Assembly (NCBI RefSeq): GCF_000337915.1
Contig: NZ_AOJE01000021.1
Span: 66,980 to 130,979, forward strand
Length of the DNA: 64,000 bases
Direction of reading: 5' to 3'
Origin: Halorubrum saccharovorum DSM 1137
GTDB lineage: Archaea; Halobacteriota; Halobacteria; Halobacteriales; Haloferacaceae
Shown: one piece after another, positions 55,120 to 64,000 of the stretch
How the letters are laid out: each line of letters opens with the position of its first letter
Numbering within the stretch: position 1 is the stretch's first letter
Translations under genes and position numbers: made by a program
Notes under the pieces: model-generated
The model's database searches: none
The model's input: the letters and a program-made list of their open reading frames with translations, nothing else
What the model was told of the DNA's origin: nothing

Positions 55120-56982
55120 ATGCTCGACGCCGTCCCCGCGTGGCCCGCCCTCGGTTCGCTCGCCGGCGGGGCGGGGGCGATCGGCCTCGCGCTGGCGATC
55201 CGCGAACACCGGGGGCGTCCCGGCGTCGACTGGTTCCTCGGCGTGTTCGCCGCGCAGGCGACGTGGTGTTGCTCCTACGGGGTCGGCCTCCTCGTCGCGG
55301 ACCCGACGCTCCGGGCGGCGCTGGAGGCGACGATGTGGCTCGGCGTCGTCTGGACCGGGATCGCCTTCCTCGGCTTCGCGCTGGAGTACACGGGGCGGAG
55401 CGACGTGGTCCGGAGCCGCCTGTTCGCGGCGGTCGTCGGCTTCGGCCTCCTCTCGACCGCGCTCCTCGCCACGAACTCCCTTCACGGGGCGTTCTGGGCC
55501 GGGTTCGAGAGCGACCCCGTCTTCGGCGTCGAGACGGTCTCGTACGCGTTCGGTCCCTGGGCGTACCTCGTCGTCGCCGTCGAGACCGTGCTCGTCGCCA
55601 GCGCGGTCTTCCTGCTGGTCGACACCCTGCTCAGCTACGGCCCCCTCTATCGGCGAGAGAGCGCCGCGGTCGCGCTGAGCTCGCTTCCCCCCGGATTCGC
55701 GCTCGTCGCGTGGACGCTGGAGCTGGGGCCGGTCCCGCAGCTCCAGCTCGCGCCGCTGATGTTCGTCCCGCACATGCTGCTCGACGCGTACGCGTTCGAC
55801 CGCGCGGAGATGTTCGACCGCAATCCGACGACCAGCCGCGCCGCCGAGCGCACGGCGATCGACGACCTGACCGACCCCATCGTCGCGCTCGCGCTCGACC
55901 GACGCGTCGTCCGGCTCAACCCCGCCGCCGAGACGGTGTTGGGCGTCGACGCCGAGACCGCCCGCGACCGCCCGCTCGACGACTTCCTCGACCTGCCGGT
56001 CACCGTCGGGACCGGCTCGGGGGGCGACGCCGACTCGGACGGCGACGCCCCCATCGACGCCGACGCCAACTCGGGCACCGGCGGCTCCGATCCCGACGCC
56101 GGCGGCTCCCGCGAGACGGTCGAGATCGACTCCGCGGCCGGAACCGGTCGGCGCACCTACGCGGTGTCGACCTCGCGGCTGACGGACCCGAACGGGACCC
56201 ACGTCGGGTACACGGTCGTCCTCTCGGACATCACCGGGCGGGAGCGACGGCGACAGCAGCTGGAGGTGCTCAACCGGATCCTCCGCCACAACCTCCGCAA
56301 CGACGCCGGCGTCGTCCGCGGCTACGGCGAGATCCTCCGCGACCGCCTCGACGACGCCGAACTGGTCCGGATGGCCGACGCGGTCGAGCGCCGCGCGGGC
56401 GCGCTGGCCGCGCTCGGCGAGAAGGCCGGCACCGTCGAGCGGCTCGTCTCCGACAGGGACGCGAGCGCCGTCGCCGTCGACGAGGTCGTCGCGTCCGCGG
56501 TCGCCGACGCCCGAGAGCGCGATCCCGAGGCGACCGTCGAGTCGGAGCTCCCCGAGGGCGACTGGACCACGCGTATCAGAGAGGACGCGCTCCGGGCGAT
56601 CGTCGAGAACACCGTCGAGAACGCCCTCGACCACCACGACGGCGAGGGAACCGAACGCGAGGACGGTGGCGCGTGGGTTCGGGTGTCGCTCCGGCGGGAG
56701 GAGGACGCGGGACGGGAAGGGGAGGCGGACCCGGACGCAGACGACGCGAGCGGCGACGCCCGGTTCGCCCTCGTCGTCGAGGACGACGGTCCCGGCATCC
56801 CCGACCACGAGGTCGAGGCGGTCGAGTCCGGCCGCGAGACCGCGCTCGAACACGGGTCGGGGCTCGGCCTCTGGGTCGTCGAGTGGGGCGCCGCGGCGAT
56901 CGGCGCCGAGGTCGACTACGCCGACCGCGAGCCGCGCGGGACGCGCGTGACGGTGTCGATCCCGGTCGTGGACGAGGCGTGA
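55120..56982 (+). CDS. 7TM-PAS sensor histidine kinase
   Basis: 620 residues. The N-terminal ~230 residues make seven membrane segments (7TM sensor type). A PAS domain follows (DDLTDPIVALALDRRVVRLNPAAETVLG), carrying a long acidic Gly/Ser/Asp insert (GTGSGGDADSDGDAP). The phosphoacceptor is in RILRHNLRNDAG, typical of haloarchaeal kinases. The ATPase part shows NALDHHDG, EDDGPGIPDHE and GSGLGLWVV. No response regulator is adjacent, common in haloarchaea. The ATG at 55120 starts just before the first membrane segment. Confidence 0.9.
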   Translation: MLDAVPAWPALGSLAGGAGAIGLALAIREHRGRPGVDWFLGVFAAQATWCCSYGVGLLVADPTLRAALEATMWLGVVWTGIAFLGFALEYTGRSDVVRSRLFAAVVGFGLLSTALLATNSLHGAFWAGFESDPVFGVETVSYAFGPWAYLVVAVETVLVASAVFLLVDTLLSYGPLYRRESAAVALSSLPPGFALVAWTLELGPVPQLQLAPLMFVPHMLLDAYAFDRAEMFDRNPTTSRAAERTAIDDLTDPIVALALDRRVVRLNPAAETVLGVDAETARDRPLDDFLDLPVTVGTGSGGDADSDGDAPIDADANSGTGGSDPDAGGSRETVEIDSAAGTGRRTYAVSTSRLTDPNGTHVGYTVVLSDITGRERRRQQLEVLNRILRHNLRNDAGVVRGYGEILRDRLDDAELVRMADAVERRAGALAALGEKAGTVERLVSDRDASAVAVDEVVASAVADARERDPEATVESELPEGDWTTRIREDALRAIVENTVENALDHHDGEGTEREDGGAWVRVSLRREEDAGREGEADPDADDASGDARFALVVEDDGPGIPDHEVEAVESGRETALEHGSGLGLWVVEWGAAAIGAEVDYADREPRGTRVTVSIPVVDEA

Positions 56983-57037
56983 GTCGGGAGAAAAATCGCG
57001 ATCTTCGACAGCTCCGGAAACGTCGAATTCGACCGCC

Positions 57038-57781
57038 TCAGTCGCTCTGAATCCTCGGCGCAAGCATGAACGTAACGTGCCCGAGCCCCTCGGCGAAGCC
57101 GTAGTGGAGCTTGACGGGGAACTCTTCGCCGAGCTCGATGGTGACCTCGGCGTCGGAGGGGATCGCCTTGTTCATGTCCTTCAGGTAGTCGAGGCTGAAC
57201 AGCGAGTCGGCGGGGCCGGCGGTGAGCGCGATGAGGTCCTCGCGGGGGAGCCGGAGGTCGACGTCGTCGGTGTCGCCCTCCGCCTCGATGAAGAACGCCT
57301 CGTCGGTCTCGTCGACGCGCAGGCGGATGTGGTCGGAGACCATGTCGGCGGCCTTGATCCCGCGGTCGATCTGGGCGCCCTCGACGACGATCTCGGAGGC
57401 CAGATCGAGGTCGGGGATGTCCGGCTCCTGGCGGATGGAGTCGGGGTCGATGAGCGCGAGGGTGTACGAGAGCCCGTCGATCTCGATGTGGAGCTTGCGG
57501 GTCTCCTCGTCGAGTTCGAGGTGGATCAGGTCGCCGGAGTTGGCCATGCCGGCGATGTCTTCGAGGCGGGCGAGGTTGACGCCGATGACGCCGCCGTCGG
57601 CCTCGTAGGACTCGAACGCCGCGGCTTCGAGGGTGAGGTCGACCATGCCGACGTTGGCGGGGTCGACGGCACGGATGGAGAACTCCTCTTCGTTGAGGCG
57701 GATCTTGCACTCGTCGACCAACACGCTCACCGAATCGAGCGCGTCCTGTAGCGTCGACGCGCCCACGATGGCCTTGAACAT
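57038..57781 (-). CDS. pcn: PCNA sliding clamp
   Basis: Homotrimeric DNA clamp of 247 residues that tethers polymerase, ligase and FEN1. It opens [18 protein letters not shown], contains [15 protein letters not shown] and the interdomain and C-terminal [19 protein letters not shown] and [11 protein letters not shown] segments. It is very acidic as expected for a halophile. Convergent with the histidine kinase (56-bp gap). The TTTTTAGG tract 30 bp before the ATG is a possible promoter element. Confidence 0.96.
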   Translation of the reverse strand: MFKAIVGASTLQDALDSVSVLVDECKIRLNEEEFSIRAVDPANVGMVDLTLEAAAFESYEADGGVIGVNLARLEDIAGMANSGDLIHLELDEETRKLHIEIDGLSYTLALIDPDSIRQEPDIPDLDLASEIVVEGAQIDRGIKAADMVSDHIRLRVDETDEAFFIEAEGDTDDVDLRLPREDLIALTAGPADSLFSLDYLKDMNKAIPSDAEVTIELGEEFPVKLHYGFAEGLGHVTFMLAPRIQSD

Positions 57782-57842
57782 ATACGTTCGGCTAGGGCGG
57801 TATCACCTAAAAAGGCACCCGATCGGACCGGCACGGAAACGC

Positions 57843-58199
57843 TCAAAGTGACCGGATCAGCCGGGCGACGACGACCGCGAGCGTGACGACGATCCGCACC
57901 AGTCGGAGACGTTCGATTCGGTATTCGACCGGTTCGGAATCGCGCTCTTCGTCGCTCTCGGACCGGTCGCGTTTCGGCCGATCGCGTCCCGTCTCCTCGG
58001 GGGGATCGACGCCGTCGCCGGGGCGGTCGGGTTCGGCTCGATTGGACTCGGCTCGATCGGGTTCGATCTGGTCGGCGTCCCGGTCGGGGTCGTTCTGGTC
58101 GGGGTCAGTCCGGTCGGGATCGGTCCGATCGGGATCGGTCGCGCTCGATTCGTCACCCGAGCCGTTCGGTGTCGAGGGTGCGGGGATCTCGTCGTGCAT
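57843..58199 (-). CDS. Asp/Arg/Pro-repeat tail-anchored protein (hypothetical)
   Basis: 118 residues. The first ~90 are low complexity, dominated by DPDRT-DPDQN-DPDRD and EPDR-type repeats. The last ~25 are hydrophobic and basic (LRLVRIVVTLAVVVARLIRSL), resembling a tail anchor. No domain is recognised. It lies upstream of pcn on the same strand. The DNA repeat could alone keep the frame open, so coding status is moderate. Confidence 0.5.
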   Translation of the reverse strand: MHDEIPAPSTPNGSGDESSATDPDRTDPDRTDPDQNDPDRDADQIEPDRAESNRAEPDRPGDGVDPPEETGRDRPKRDRSESDEERDSEPVEYRIERLRLVRIVVTLAVVVARLIRSL

Positions 58200-58339
58200 G
58201 GAACCACTCGCGGTCGACTCGGCGACCGCACACGACGGTTCGGCGTTAATTTATAAATATTCGAGCCGAACGCAAGGCGGAGCTGAAAGTCGTCAGAAAG
58301 GGGGTGCTCTCGGATCTCACGAGGCGAGTCCGCGGGCGC

Positions 58340-59740
58340 TCAGATCAGTGGGTCGACGATCTCGCGGCCCTCGGCGAGGAGGTCGTCGACCGCCGCTTCG
58401 GAGTCGGCCTCGGCGTACACCCGGAGCTTCGGCTCCGTGCCGGAGGGGCGGACGAGCAGCCACGAGCCGTTCTCCAAGAGGAGCTTGAAGCCGTCGAGGG
58501 TGACCACCTTCGCGACGCCGTGGCCGGCGACCGAGTCGGGGATGTGCTCTTCGAGTTCGTCGAGGACCGCCTCCTTGCGGTCGTCGGGGCAGTCGAGCGA
58601 CACCCGCCCGGAGGCGATCGCCCCGTGCTCGTCGAGCAGGCGATCGACCCGGTCGTCGAACGGCTCCGCGGCGTGGGTGCCCGCGGCCAAGAGCGCCATC
58701 AGCACGCCGTCCTTCTCGCGGACGTGGCCGCGGAGGGTGAACCCGCCCGACTCCTCGCCGCCGAACAGCGCGTCGCAGTCGCCCATCGCCTCGGCGACCC
58801 ACTTGAAGCCGACCGGCGTCTCGTACACCTTCTCACCGTGGGCCTCGGCGATGCGGTCGACGAGGAACGTCGTGGAGACGGTCCTGACCGCGGGTCCGGA
58901 GTCGTGCTCCAAGAGCCGGTCGTAGCAGGCGGCGTAGAAGAGGTTCGCGTTGAGCACGCCGCGCTCGGGCGTGACGACCGCGATCCGGTCCGCGTCGCCG
59001 TCGTTGGCGATCCCCAGGTCCACGTCGCTGTCGGGATCGGTGACGCGGGCGGTCAGTTCCTCGAGGTGCGCGGCCGAGGGCTCGGGCGAGTCGCCGCCGA
59101 ACGTCACGTCGCGCTCGCAGCGCAGCCTGACGACCTCGGCGCCGGCGGACTCGAGGAGCGCGTCGGTGACGCCGCGCCCGCTCCCGTGCATCGCGTCGTA
59201 CGCGACCGTCACCCCGTCGAGGTCGACGCCGTCGCCGCCGGTCGCGGCGCCGACGACCTCGCGGGCCGCGTCGGCGTGGTCGCTCACGAGGTCGACGCGA
59301 GTGATCTCGCCCCGCTCGCCCTCGGGGAGCAGGTCGGGCTCCGCGAGACGGGCGACGATGTCCTCGGTGTCCTCGGGGAGCGCGGGCGCGCCGTCGTGCG
59401 GGATGAACTTCACGCCGTTGTACTCGGGCGGGTTGTGTGAGGCGGTAACCATGCACGCGCCGGCGAGTCCGCGGTCGACGATGGCGTACGCGATCACGGG
59501 CGTCGGCGCGTCGCGCTCGGGGAGGAGCACGTCGAAGCCGTTGCCGGCGAGCACCTCGGCGAGGCTCTCGGCGAACCCCTCCGAGGTCTCGCGGGCGTCG
59601 TACCCCACCGCGACCGGTTCGTCGCGGCCCGCCGCCGCGAGGTGGTCGGCGACCGCCTGTCCCACGATCCGCACCCGTTCGTCGGTGAAGGTGTCGAGGG
59701 TGGCTCGCCACCCGTCCGTGCCGAAGGCAATCTGGTCCAT
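58340..59740 (-). CDS. Phosphohexomutase (phosphomannomutase/phosphoglucomutase)
   Basis: Alpha-D-phosphohexomutase of 466 residues. The phosphoserine loop is TASHNPPEYNGVKF, the Mg loop is NDGDADRIAV, the sugar-binding loop GGEESGGF, and the phosphate-binding tail SGTEPKLRVYAE. These loops are complete, so it should interconvert hexose 1- and 6-phosphates for glycan synthesis. The choice of mannose or glucose substrate is not clear. ATG 59740 (MDQIAFGTDGWRAT) is typical. Confidence 0.92.
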   Translation of the reverse strand: MDQIAFGTDGWRATLDTFTDERVRIVGQAVADHLAAAGRDEPVAVGYDARETSEGFAESLAEVLAGNGFDVLLPERDAPTPVIAYAIVDRGLAGACMVTASHNPPEYNGVKFIPHDGAPALPEDTEDIVARLAEPDLLPEGERGEITRVDLVSDHADAAREVVGAATGGDGVDLDGVTVAYDAMHGSGRGVTDALLESAGAEVVRLRCERDVTFGGDSPEPSAAHLEELTARVTDPDSDVDLGIANDGDADRIAVVTPERGVLNANLFYAACYDRLLEHDSGPAVRTVSTTFLVDRIAEAHGEKVYETPVGFKWVAEAMGDCDALFGGEESGGFTLRGHVREKDGVLMALLAAGTHAAEPFDDRVDRLLDEHGAIASGRVSLDCPDDRKEAVLDELEEHIPDSVAGHGVAKVVTLDGFKLLLENGSWLLVRPSGTEPKLRVYAEADSEAAVDDLLAEGREIVDPLI

Positions 59741-59849
59741 GTCGGCTACCTCGGCGGCGGGGACAATAATGCCCGGTGTCCGCTCTCCGGTCCGATCCGG
59801 GCGGCGGCGGGCTCGCCGCGCTTTTGCGCCCGGCACGCGAAGCGAGACC

Positions 59850-60398
59850 ATGACCCGAATCGTCGCGGTGTCCGGCAGCCGTCGGGAGGCGAGCACCACG
59901 CGGGCCGCGCTGGCGGTCGCGCTCGACGCCGCGGCGGCCGCCGGCGCCGAGACAGACCTGATCGATCTGGGCGCGGTCGATCTCCCGCTGTACCACCCGG
60001 ACGAGGACGTGCAGGGCGACAGCGAGGCGCTGAAACGGCGCGTTCGCGAGGCCGACGGCGTGCTCGCCGGCACTCCCGTCTACCGCGGGTCCTACTCCTC
60101 GACGTTCAAGAACTTCCACGACTTCTGCGGCTCCGACGAGTACGCGAACACCGCCGTGGGGCTGCTCGCGACCGCCGGCGGCGGCTCGTACGGGGGAACG
60201 CTCGAACACCTCCGGTCGACGTTCCGGAACGTCCACGCGTGGACGGTCCCTCACGAGGTCGGGATCGAGGGCGCGTCGAGGGTCGTCGAGACCGGCGACG
60301 CCGACGCCGGCCCGCGGATCACCGACGACGAACTCCGGGAGCGCACCGAGCGGCTGGGTCGGGTCGTCGTCGAGCACGCGGAGCGGCTGCGAGGGTGA
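59850..60398 (+). CDS. NADPH-dependent FMN reductase-family protein
   Basis: 182 residues, flavodoxin-like fold: RIVAVSGSRREASTTRAAL phosphate loop, PLYHPDEDVQGD, GVLAGTPVYRGSYSSTFKNFHDF and LLATAGGGSYGG. These are FMN-binding motifs of the azoreductase/NADPH-dependent FMN reductase family. It is divergent from the phosphohexomutase with a 109-bp gap. Confidence 0.9.
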   Translation: MTRIVAVSGSRREASTTRAALAVALDAAAAAGAETDLIDLGAVDLPLYHPDEDVQGDSEALKRRVREADGVLAGTPVYRGSYSSTFKNFHDFCGSDEYANTAVGLLATAGGGSYGGTLEHLRSTFRNVHAWTVPHEVGIEGASRVVETGDADAGPRITDDELRERTERLGRVVVEHAERLRG

Positions 60399-60503
60399 GG
60401 GGATCGGAGCGCCCGCTGGAGGCGGCGGCGGCCACGACGACCCGCCGGGCTTTTGACCGGCTCGCGTCTACGACGGGCATGACCGAACCGGGTGACGACG
60501 ACC

Positions 60504-61046
60504 GTGTCCGCTAACCGGAAGGGCGACCGCCGCGAGCGGGAGCTGGTGAACGCCCTCGACGAGGCGGGGTTCGCCGTGATGCGCGCCCCGGCCAGCGGCG
60601 CCGCCACGGAGCGGGAGCTGCCGGACGTGCTCGCAGGCGACGGCGAGACGTTCTACGCGATCGAGGCGAAGTCGAGCGCGGGCGACCCGATCTACCTCAC
60701 CGGCGAGGAGGTGGAGGCGCTGCTGTTCTTCGCGCGGAACTTCGGCGCGAAGGCGCGGATCGCGGTGCGGTTCGACCGCGAGGACTGGTACTTCTTTCAC
60801 CCCGGCGACCTGTACACCACCGACGCCGGGTCGTACCGCGTCAAGAAGGAGAAAGCGCTGGCCGACGGCACCGACTTCCCCGAGTTCGTCGGCGAGACGG
60901 AGAAGGTGACGCTCGGCGAGATCGGCGGCGACGGCGGCGGGGGCGCCGAGGGCGGGCCCGACCCGGAGGCGGAGGAGCGGCGATCGATTCTGGAGGCGGT
61001 TCGGGACGGGCACATGCCGGTCGAGGACGCGCTCGACGTGTTGTGA
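60504..61046 (+). CDS. hjc: Hjc-like Holliday junction resolvase
   Basis: ~180 residues. The nuclease core (1-~115) has [15 protein letters not shown] with the catalytic Glu, [19 protein letters not shown] with the D...ExK metal triad, and later FYAIEAK. It cleaves four-way junctions as a dimer with RadA. A ~65-residue C-terminal extension, Gly/Glu-rich then [21 protein letters not shown], is longer than thermophile Hjc (~140). The GTG at 60504 ([10 protein letters not shown]) is preferred; GTG 60492 is possible. Confidence 0.88.
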   Translation: MSANRKGDRRERELVNALDEAGFAVMRAPASGAATERELPDVLAGDGETFYAIEAKSSAGDPIYLTGEEVEALLFFARNFGAKARIAVRFDREDWYFFHPGDLYTTDAGSYRVKKEKALADGTDFPEFVGETEKVTLGEIGGDGGGGAEGGPDPEAEERRSILEAVRDGHMPVEDALDVL

Positions 61047-61140
61047 CACGCGATCGACGGCTGGCCCGGCGCGGTCGGGGCGGTCGCCGCGCTCCGCGGA
61101 CCCCCTCGCTTATCCCTCGCGGCGTCGAACGTCGAGGCGA

Positions 61141-62151
61141 ATGAGCGAGGAGTTCGTCCTGCTCGAGCCCGACGATCAGCCCGGCGACGAGTGGGAACAG
61201 CTGGACGTCTCCGACACGGAGGCGGACCGGATCGCCCGCCGACAGGACCGGGAGTTCGACGAGTTCCGCAAGCGGATCAAAGACACCGAGCAGTTCAAGC
61301 TCCAGGAGTCGGTGTTCGACGACGCGACGCTGGCGGCCATCTACAAGCTCGTGCAGGACGGCTACGTCGACGCCTTCGGGGGACCGGTATCGACCGGGAA
61401 GGAGGCGAGCGTCTTCGAGGCGCTCGGCGGGCAGGCGGGCGAGCGTCCGGAACCGGGATCGGCCGCGGCCGGAGGCGGCCCCGAGGGCGTCACGCCCGAG
61501 CGCGAGGTCGCCGTGAAGGTGTACCGGATCAACTCATCGAACTTCCGGCACATGCGCGAGTACCTGGAGGGCGACCCGCGGTTCGAGGGCATCGCGAGCG
61601 ACAAGAAGGCGGTCGTGCTGGCGTGGACCCGCAAGGAGTTGGCGAACCTCGAACGCGCGCGCAAGGCCGGCGTGCGGGTGCCCGAACCCATCGCGGTCCA
61701 ACGGAACGTCCTCGTGATGGAGCTGGTCGGGCACGCCGAAGACCGGGCACGGCGGCTCAGCGAGGTCGACGTGGAGAACCCCGAGACCGCCTACGAGGTC
61801 GTCCGCGAGTACATGCGCCGGCTCTACCGCGCCGGGCTGATCCACGGCGACCTCTCGGAGTACAACATGATCATCCACGAGGGCGAACTGGTGATCATCG
61901 ACATGGGACAGGCCGTGACGGTGCACCATCCGAACGCCGGCGAGTTCCTCGACCGGGACTGCGAGAACGTGGCGGCCTTCTTCACTCGGGAGGGGATCGA
62001 CGTCGACCCCGACGACCTCCGCGGGTACGTGACCGAGCCGGAGCCGGAGCCGAGCGGGGAGCCAGAGCCGAGCGGGGAGCCGGAGCCGAGCGGGGAGCCG
62101 GTATCGGAGTCGGGCGGGGAGCCGGAATCGGGCGAAGAGTCCGACGAGTAG
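61141..62151 (+). CDS. rio1: RIO1-type serine kinase
   Basis: Atypical kinase/ATPase needed for small ribosomal subunit maturation. ~336 residues. The Gly-rich phosphate loop is replaced by GGPVSTGKEASVFEA, AVKVYRINSSNF carries the nucleotide Lys, HGDLSEYN is the catalytic loop, and IDMGQAV the metal motif. The tail contains a PEPSGE repeat (62035-62110) that is absent from the core. It is followed by the KH protein gene 104 bp later. Confidence 0.93.
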   Translation: MSEEFVLLEPDDQPGDEWEQLDVSDTEADRIARRQDREFDEFRKRIKDTEQFKLQESVFDDATLAAIYKLVQDGYVDAFGGPVSTGKEASVFEALGGQAGERPEPGSAAAGGGPEGVTPEREVAVKVYRINSSNFRHMREYLEGDPRFEGIASDKKAVVLAWTRKELANLERARKAGVRVPEPIAVQRNVLVMELVGHAEDRARRLSEVDVENPETAYEVVREYMRRLYRAGLIHGDLSEYNMIIHEGELVIIDMGQAVTVHHPNAGEFLDRDCENVAAFFTREGIDVDPDDLRGYVTEPEPEPSGEPEPSGEPEPSGEPVSESGGEPESGEESDE

Positions 62152-62254
62152 CTTCGGATATTTCGTCCTCAAGCGCCCGAAGAACACCGTCACACGCCCA
62201 CACACTCGGTTCCGGCGGAACATATTTAAAAGGCTTCGCCGGGTACTTCCTCGT

Positions 62255-62797
62255 ATGCAACACGTGACGGTTCCGCAGGACCGTATCGGCGTCGTCATCG
62301 GCGCCGGCGGCGAGACGATGCGGGAGATCGAAGAGCGGGCGAACGTGCGGCTCGACATCGACTCCGAATCGGGCAGCGTCGCCATCGAGGAGCGCGACGA
62401 CCCGGTCGCCGCGCTGGTGGCCCCGGACATCATCAAGGCGATCGGTCGCGGCTTCAAGCCGGAGACGGCGCTGTCGATCCTCGACCACGACCTCCGGACG
62501 CTCGATCTGATCGATCTGTCCGAGCACACCCGCAACGACAACGACCTCCAGCGCAAGAAGGGACGGATCATCGGGGAGAACGGTCGCACGCGGGAACTGT
62601 TGGAGGAGCTGTCGGGCGCGAACGTCGTCGTCTACGGCTCGACCGTGGGCGCGGTGGGACAGCCCGAGGAGCTGGAAGTGGTGCGGCGGGCGGTCGGGAT
62701 GCTGCTCGACGGGGCGCCGCACGGCGCGGTGTACTCGTACTTGGAGCGGATGTCGAACGAGCTCGACGACGACGTGAGTTTCAACGCGCCGCAGTGA
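62255..62797 (+). CDS. KH-domain protein related to Dim2/Pno1
   Basis: 180 residues with two KH domains: first VPQDRIGVVIGAGGETMREIEE with the GxGG loop, second KKGRIIGENGRTRELLEELSG. This is the archaeal counterpart of the eukaryotic Pno1/Dim2 pre-rRNA-binding factor, and its neighbour is RIO1, with which it works in small-subunit maturation. AT-rich TATTTAAAAGG lies about 30 bp upstream of ATG 62255, so it may have its own promoter. Confidence 0.92.
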   Translation: MQHVTVPQDRIGVVIGAGGETMREIEERANVRLDIDSESGSVAIEERDDPVAALVAPDIIKAIGRGFKPETALSILDHDLRTLDLIDLSEHTRNDNDLQRKKGRIIGENGRTRELLEELSGANVVVYGSTVGAVGQPEELEVVRRAVGMLLDGAPHGAVYSYLERMSNELDDDVSFNAPQ

Positions 62798-62924
62798 GCG
62801 GGTTGGGCGTCGGCGTCGCCGGAGTTCGGTTACAGTCGACTGCCGCTGACAGCTGAGTGGACACCTCCGAGGCCCCAGCCGACCCCGAGCATAGGCGGTC
62901 CGCGTCCCAGCGCTCGATCTGGAG

Positions 62925-62935
62925 TTCTATAAAAA
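62925..62935 (+). promoter_or_regulatory. TATA-like CTATAAAAAGG
   Basis: An AT-rich box about 80 bp before the thermosome TATA box, in the KH-thermosome gap. It may drive an upstream or alternative transcript of the chaperonin gene. Confidence 0.4.
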
Positions 62936-62982
62936 GGCCTGTGTGAACGTACCCCATACAGATTGGTACTCCCCCACAGTGT

Positions 62983-63018
62983 TGCGTTTTCGCACGACCC
63001 GAGCAAAGGATTTATATA
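62983..63018 (+). promoter_or_regulatory. Thermosome promoter
   Basis: TTTATATA at 63011-63018 is a strong TATA box. The inverted repeat TGCG-TTTT-CGCA (62983-62994) lies upstream, where a heat-shock or BRE-like element would sit. The expected start of transcription is about 63040, giving an almost leaderless message for ATG 63044. Confidence 0.75.
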
Positions 63019-63043
63019 GAATCACAATCAATCAATGGTTGTA

Positions 63044-64000
63044 ATGTCACAGCGCCAGCGGATGGGCAATCAGCCCATGATCGTACTTTCCGAGGAGTCG
63101 CAGCGTACCTCCGGAAAGGACGCTCAGAACATGAACATCACGGCCGGCAAGGCGGTCGCGGAGTCCGTCCGCACCACGCTCGGCCCGAAAGGGATGGACA
63201 AGATGCTCGTCGACTCCGGCGGGTCCGTCGTCGTCACGAACGACGGCGTCACCATCCTGAAGGAGATGGACATCGACCACCCGGCGGCCAACATGATCGT
63301 CGAGGTAAGCGAGACGCAGGAGGAGGAAGTCGGTGACGGCACCACCTCCGCCGTCGTCGTCGCCGGTGAGCTCCTCGATCAGGCCGAGGAGCTCCTCGAC
63401 CAGGACATCCACGCGACCACGCTCGCGCAGGGGTACCGTCAGGCCTCCGAGAAGGCCAAGGAGATCCTCGAAGAGGAGGCCATCGACGTCTCCGAGGACG
63501 ACTACGACACGCTCGTCGAGATCGCCGAGACGGCGATGACGGGCAAGGGCGCCGAGAACTCCAAGGACCTGCTCGCCGAGCTCGTCGTCGACTCCGTGCT
63601 CGCTGTCAAGGACGACGACGGCATCGACACGGAGAACGTCTCCGTCGAGAAGGTCGTCGGCAGCTCCATCGACCAGTCCGAGCTCGTCGAGGGCGTCATC
63701 GTCGACAAGGAGCGCGTCGACGAGAACATGCCCTTCGCGGTCGAGGACGCCGACGTGGCGCTGTTCGACGGCGCCATCGAAGTGAAGGAGACGGAGATCG
63801 ACGCCGAGGTCAACGTCACGGACCCCGACCAGCTCCAGCAGTTCCTCGACCAGGAGGAGGAGCAGCTCCGCGAGATGGTCGACCACCTGACGGAGATCGG
63901 CGCCGACGTCGTCTTCGTCGGTGACGGCATCGACGACATGGCCCAGCACTACCTCGCGCAGGAGGGCATCCTCGCCGTCCGCCGCGCGAAGTCCGACGAC
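63044..64000 (+). CDS. Thermosome (group II chaperonin) subunit, N-terminal part
   Basis: ATP-driven protein-folding chaperonin, CCT/TCP-1 family. The first ~319 residues are present and the gene runs off the window. It has [37 protein letters not shown] (ATP site), [10 protein letters not shown] and [16 protein letters not shown] (catalytic Asp in GDGT). ATG 63044 is preferred over an in-frame ATG at 63035, since it follows the TATA box at the right distance. Confidence 0.95.
   Translation, partial: MSQRQRMGNQPMIVLSEESQRTSGKDAQNMNITAGKAVAESVRTTLGPKGMDKMLVDSGGSVVVTNDGVTILKEMDIDHPAANMIVEVSETQEEEVGDGTTSAVVVAGELLDQAEELLDQDIHATTLAQGYRQASEKAKEILEEEAIDVSEDDYDTLVEIAETAMTGKGAENSKDLLAELVVDSVLAVKDDDGIDTENVSVEKVVGSSIDQSELVEGVIVDKERVDENMPFAVEDADVALFDGAIEVKETEIDAEVNVTDPDQLQQFLDQEEEQLREMVDHLTEIGADVVFVGDGIDDMAQHYLAQEGILAVRRAKSDD

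Overview
The window is chromosomal DNA from an extremely halophilic archaeon, most like Halorubrum or a close relative. The base composition is GC-rich, the proteins are strongly acidic, and the gene set is archaeal and haloarchaeal: TATA-binding protein, PCNA, RadA, Hjc, XPD-type helicase, Orc1/Cdc6, thermosome, RIO1 kinase, the twin-domain TatCt translocase and RHNLRN-type histidine kinases. The genus is an inference from these features, not from a search. Genes are densely packed on both strands, and many start at GTG.

Layout: (1) 1-5300: start of uvrA, then the two haloarchaeal Tat translocase genes tatCt and tatCo, divergently arranged. (2) 5301-5709: dispersed repeat copy A. (3) 5710-15153: a nine-gene minus-strand cluster encoding the complete glutamate-to-arginine route through the carrier protein ArgW/LysW (argG-H-W-X-C-B-D-E-F), with small overlaps within it. 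(4) 15525-21569: hemL, an Amt-PII fusion, radA, an ACT-domain regulator and a small membrane protein. (5) 21748-30677: XPD-like helicase, TBP, tRNA methyltransferase, orc1/cdc6, rpiA, a 55-residue histone-fold protein, larB, a GIY-YIG protein and hisG. (6) 30777-31741: a toxin-antitoxin pair and repeat copy B. (7) 32272-40946: uvrB, two envelope proteins, the ribonucleotide reductase operon nrdAB and an SPFH protein. (8) 41121-49546: O-acetylhomoserine sulfhydrylase, an ABC-2 exporter, a GntP permease, a bacterial-type NAD+ DNA ligase and an amidohydrolase. (9) 49692-58199: a membrane-anchored protein with five YegP/DUF1508 repeats, a glutaredoxin, repeat copy C, malate dehydrogenase, a coupled MFS gene pair, a histidine kinase and PCNA. 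(10) 58340-64000: phosphohexomutase, FMN reductase, Hjc, RIO1, a Dim2/Pno1-like KH protein and the start of a thermosome gene.

The least explained signal is a noncoding element present three times, near 5.4, 31.5 and 51.9 kb. Two hairpins sit at fixed places between invariant flanks, and their stem sequences differ between copies while pairing is kept. This covariation points to a structured RNA or a hairpin-dependent mobile element. Other points worth a look: a carrier protein ArgW without zinc-ligand cysteines; a PII domain fused to Amt with Phe at the uridylylation position; an NrdB whose radical Tyr is Phe and whose first metal ligand is Glu (class Ic pattern); a cysteine-rich insert in HemL; perfect palindromes upstream of argW and amt; and a long, paired nrdA leader.
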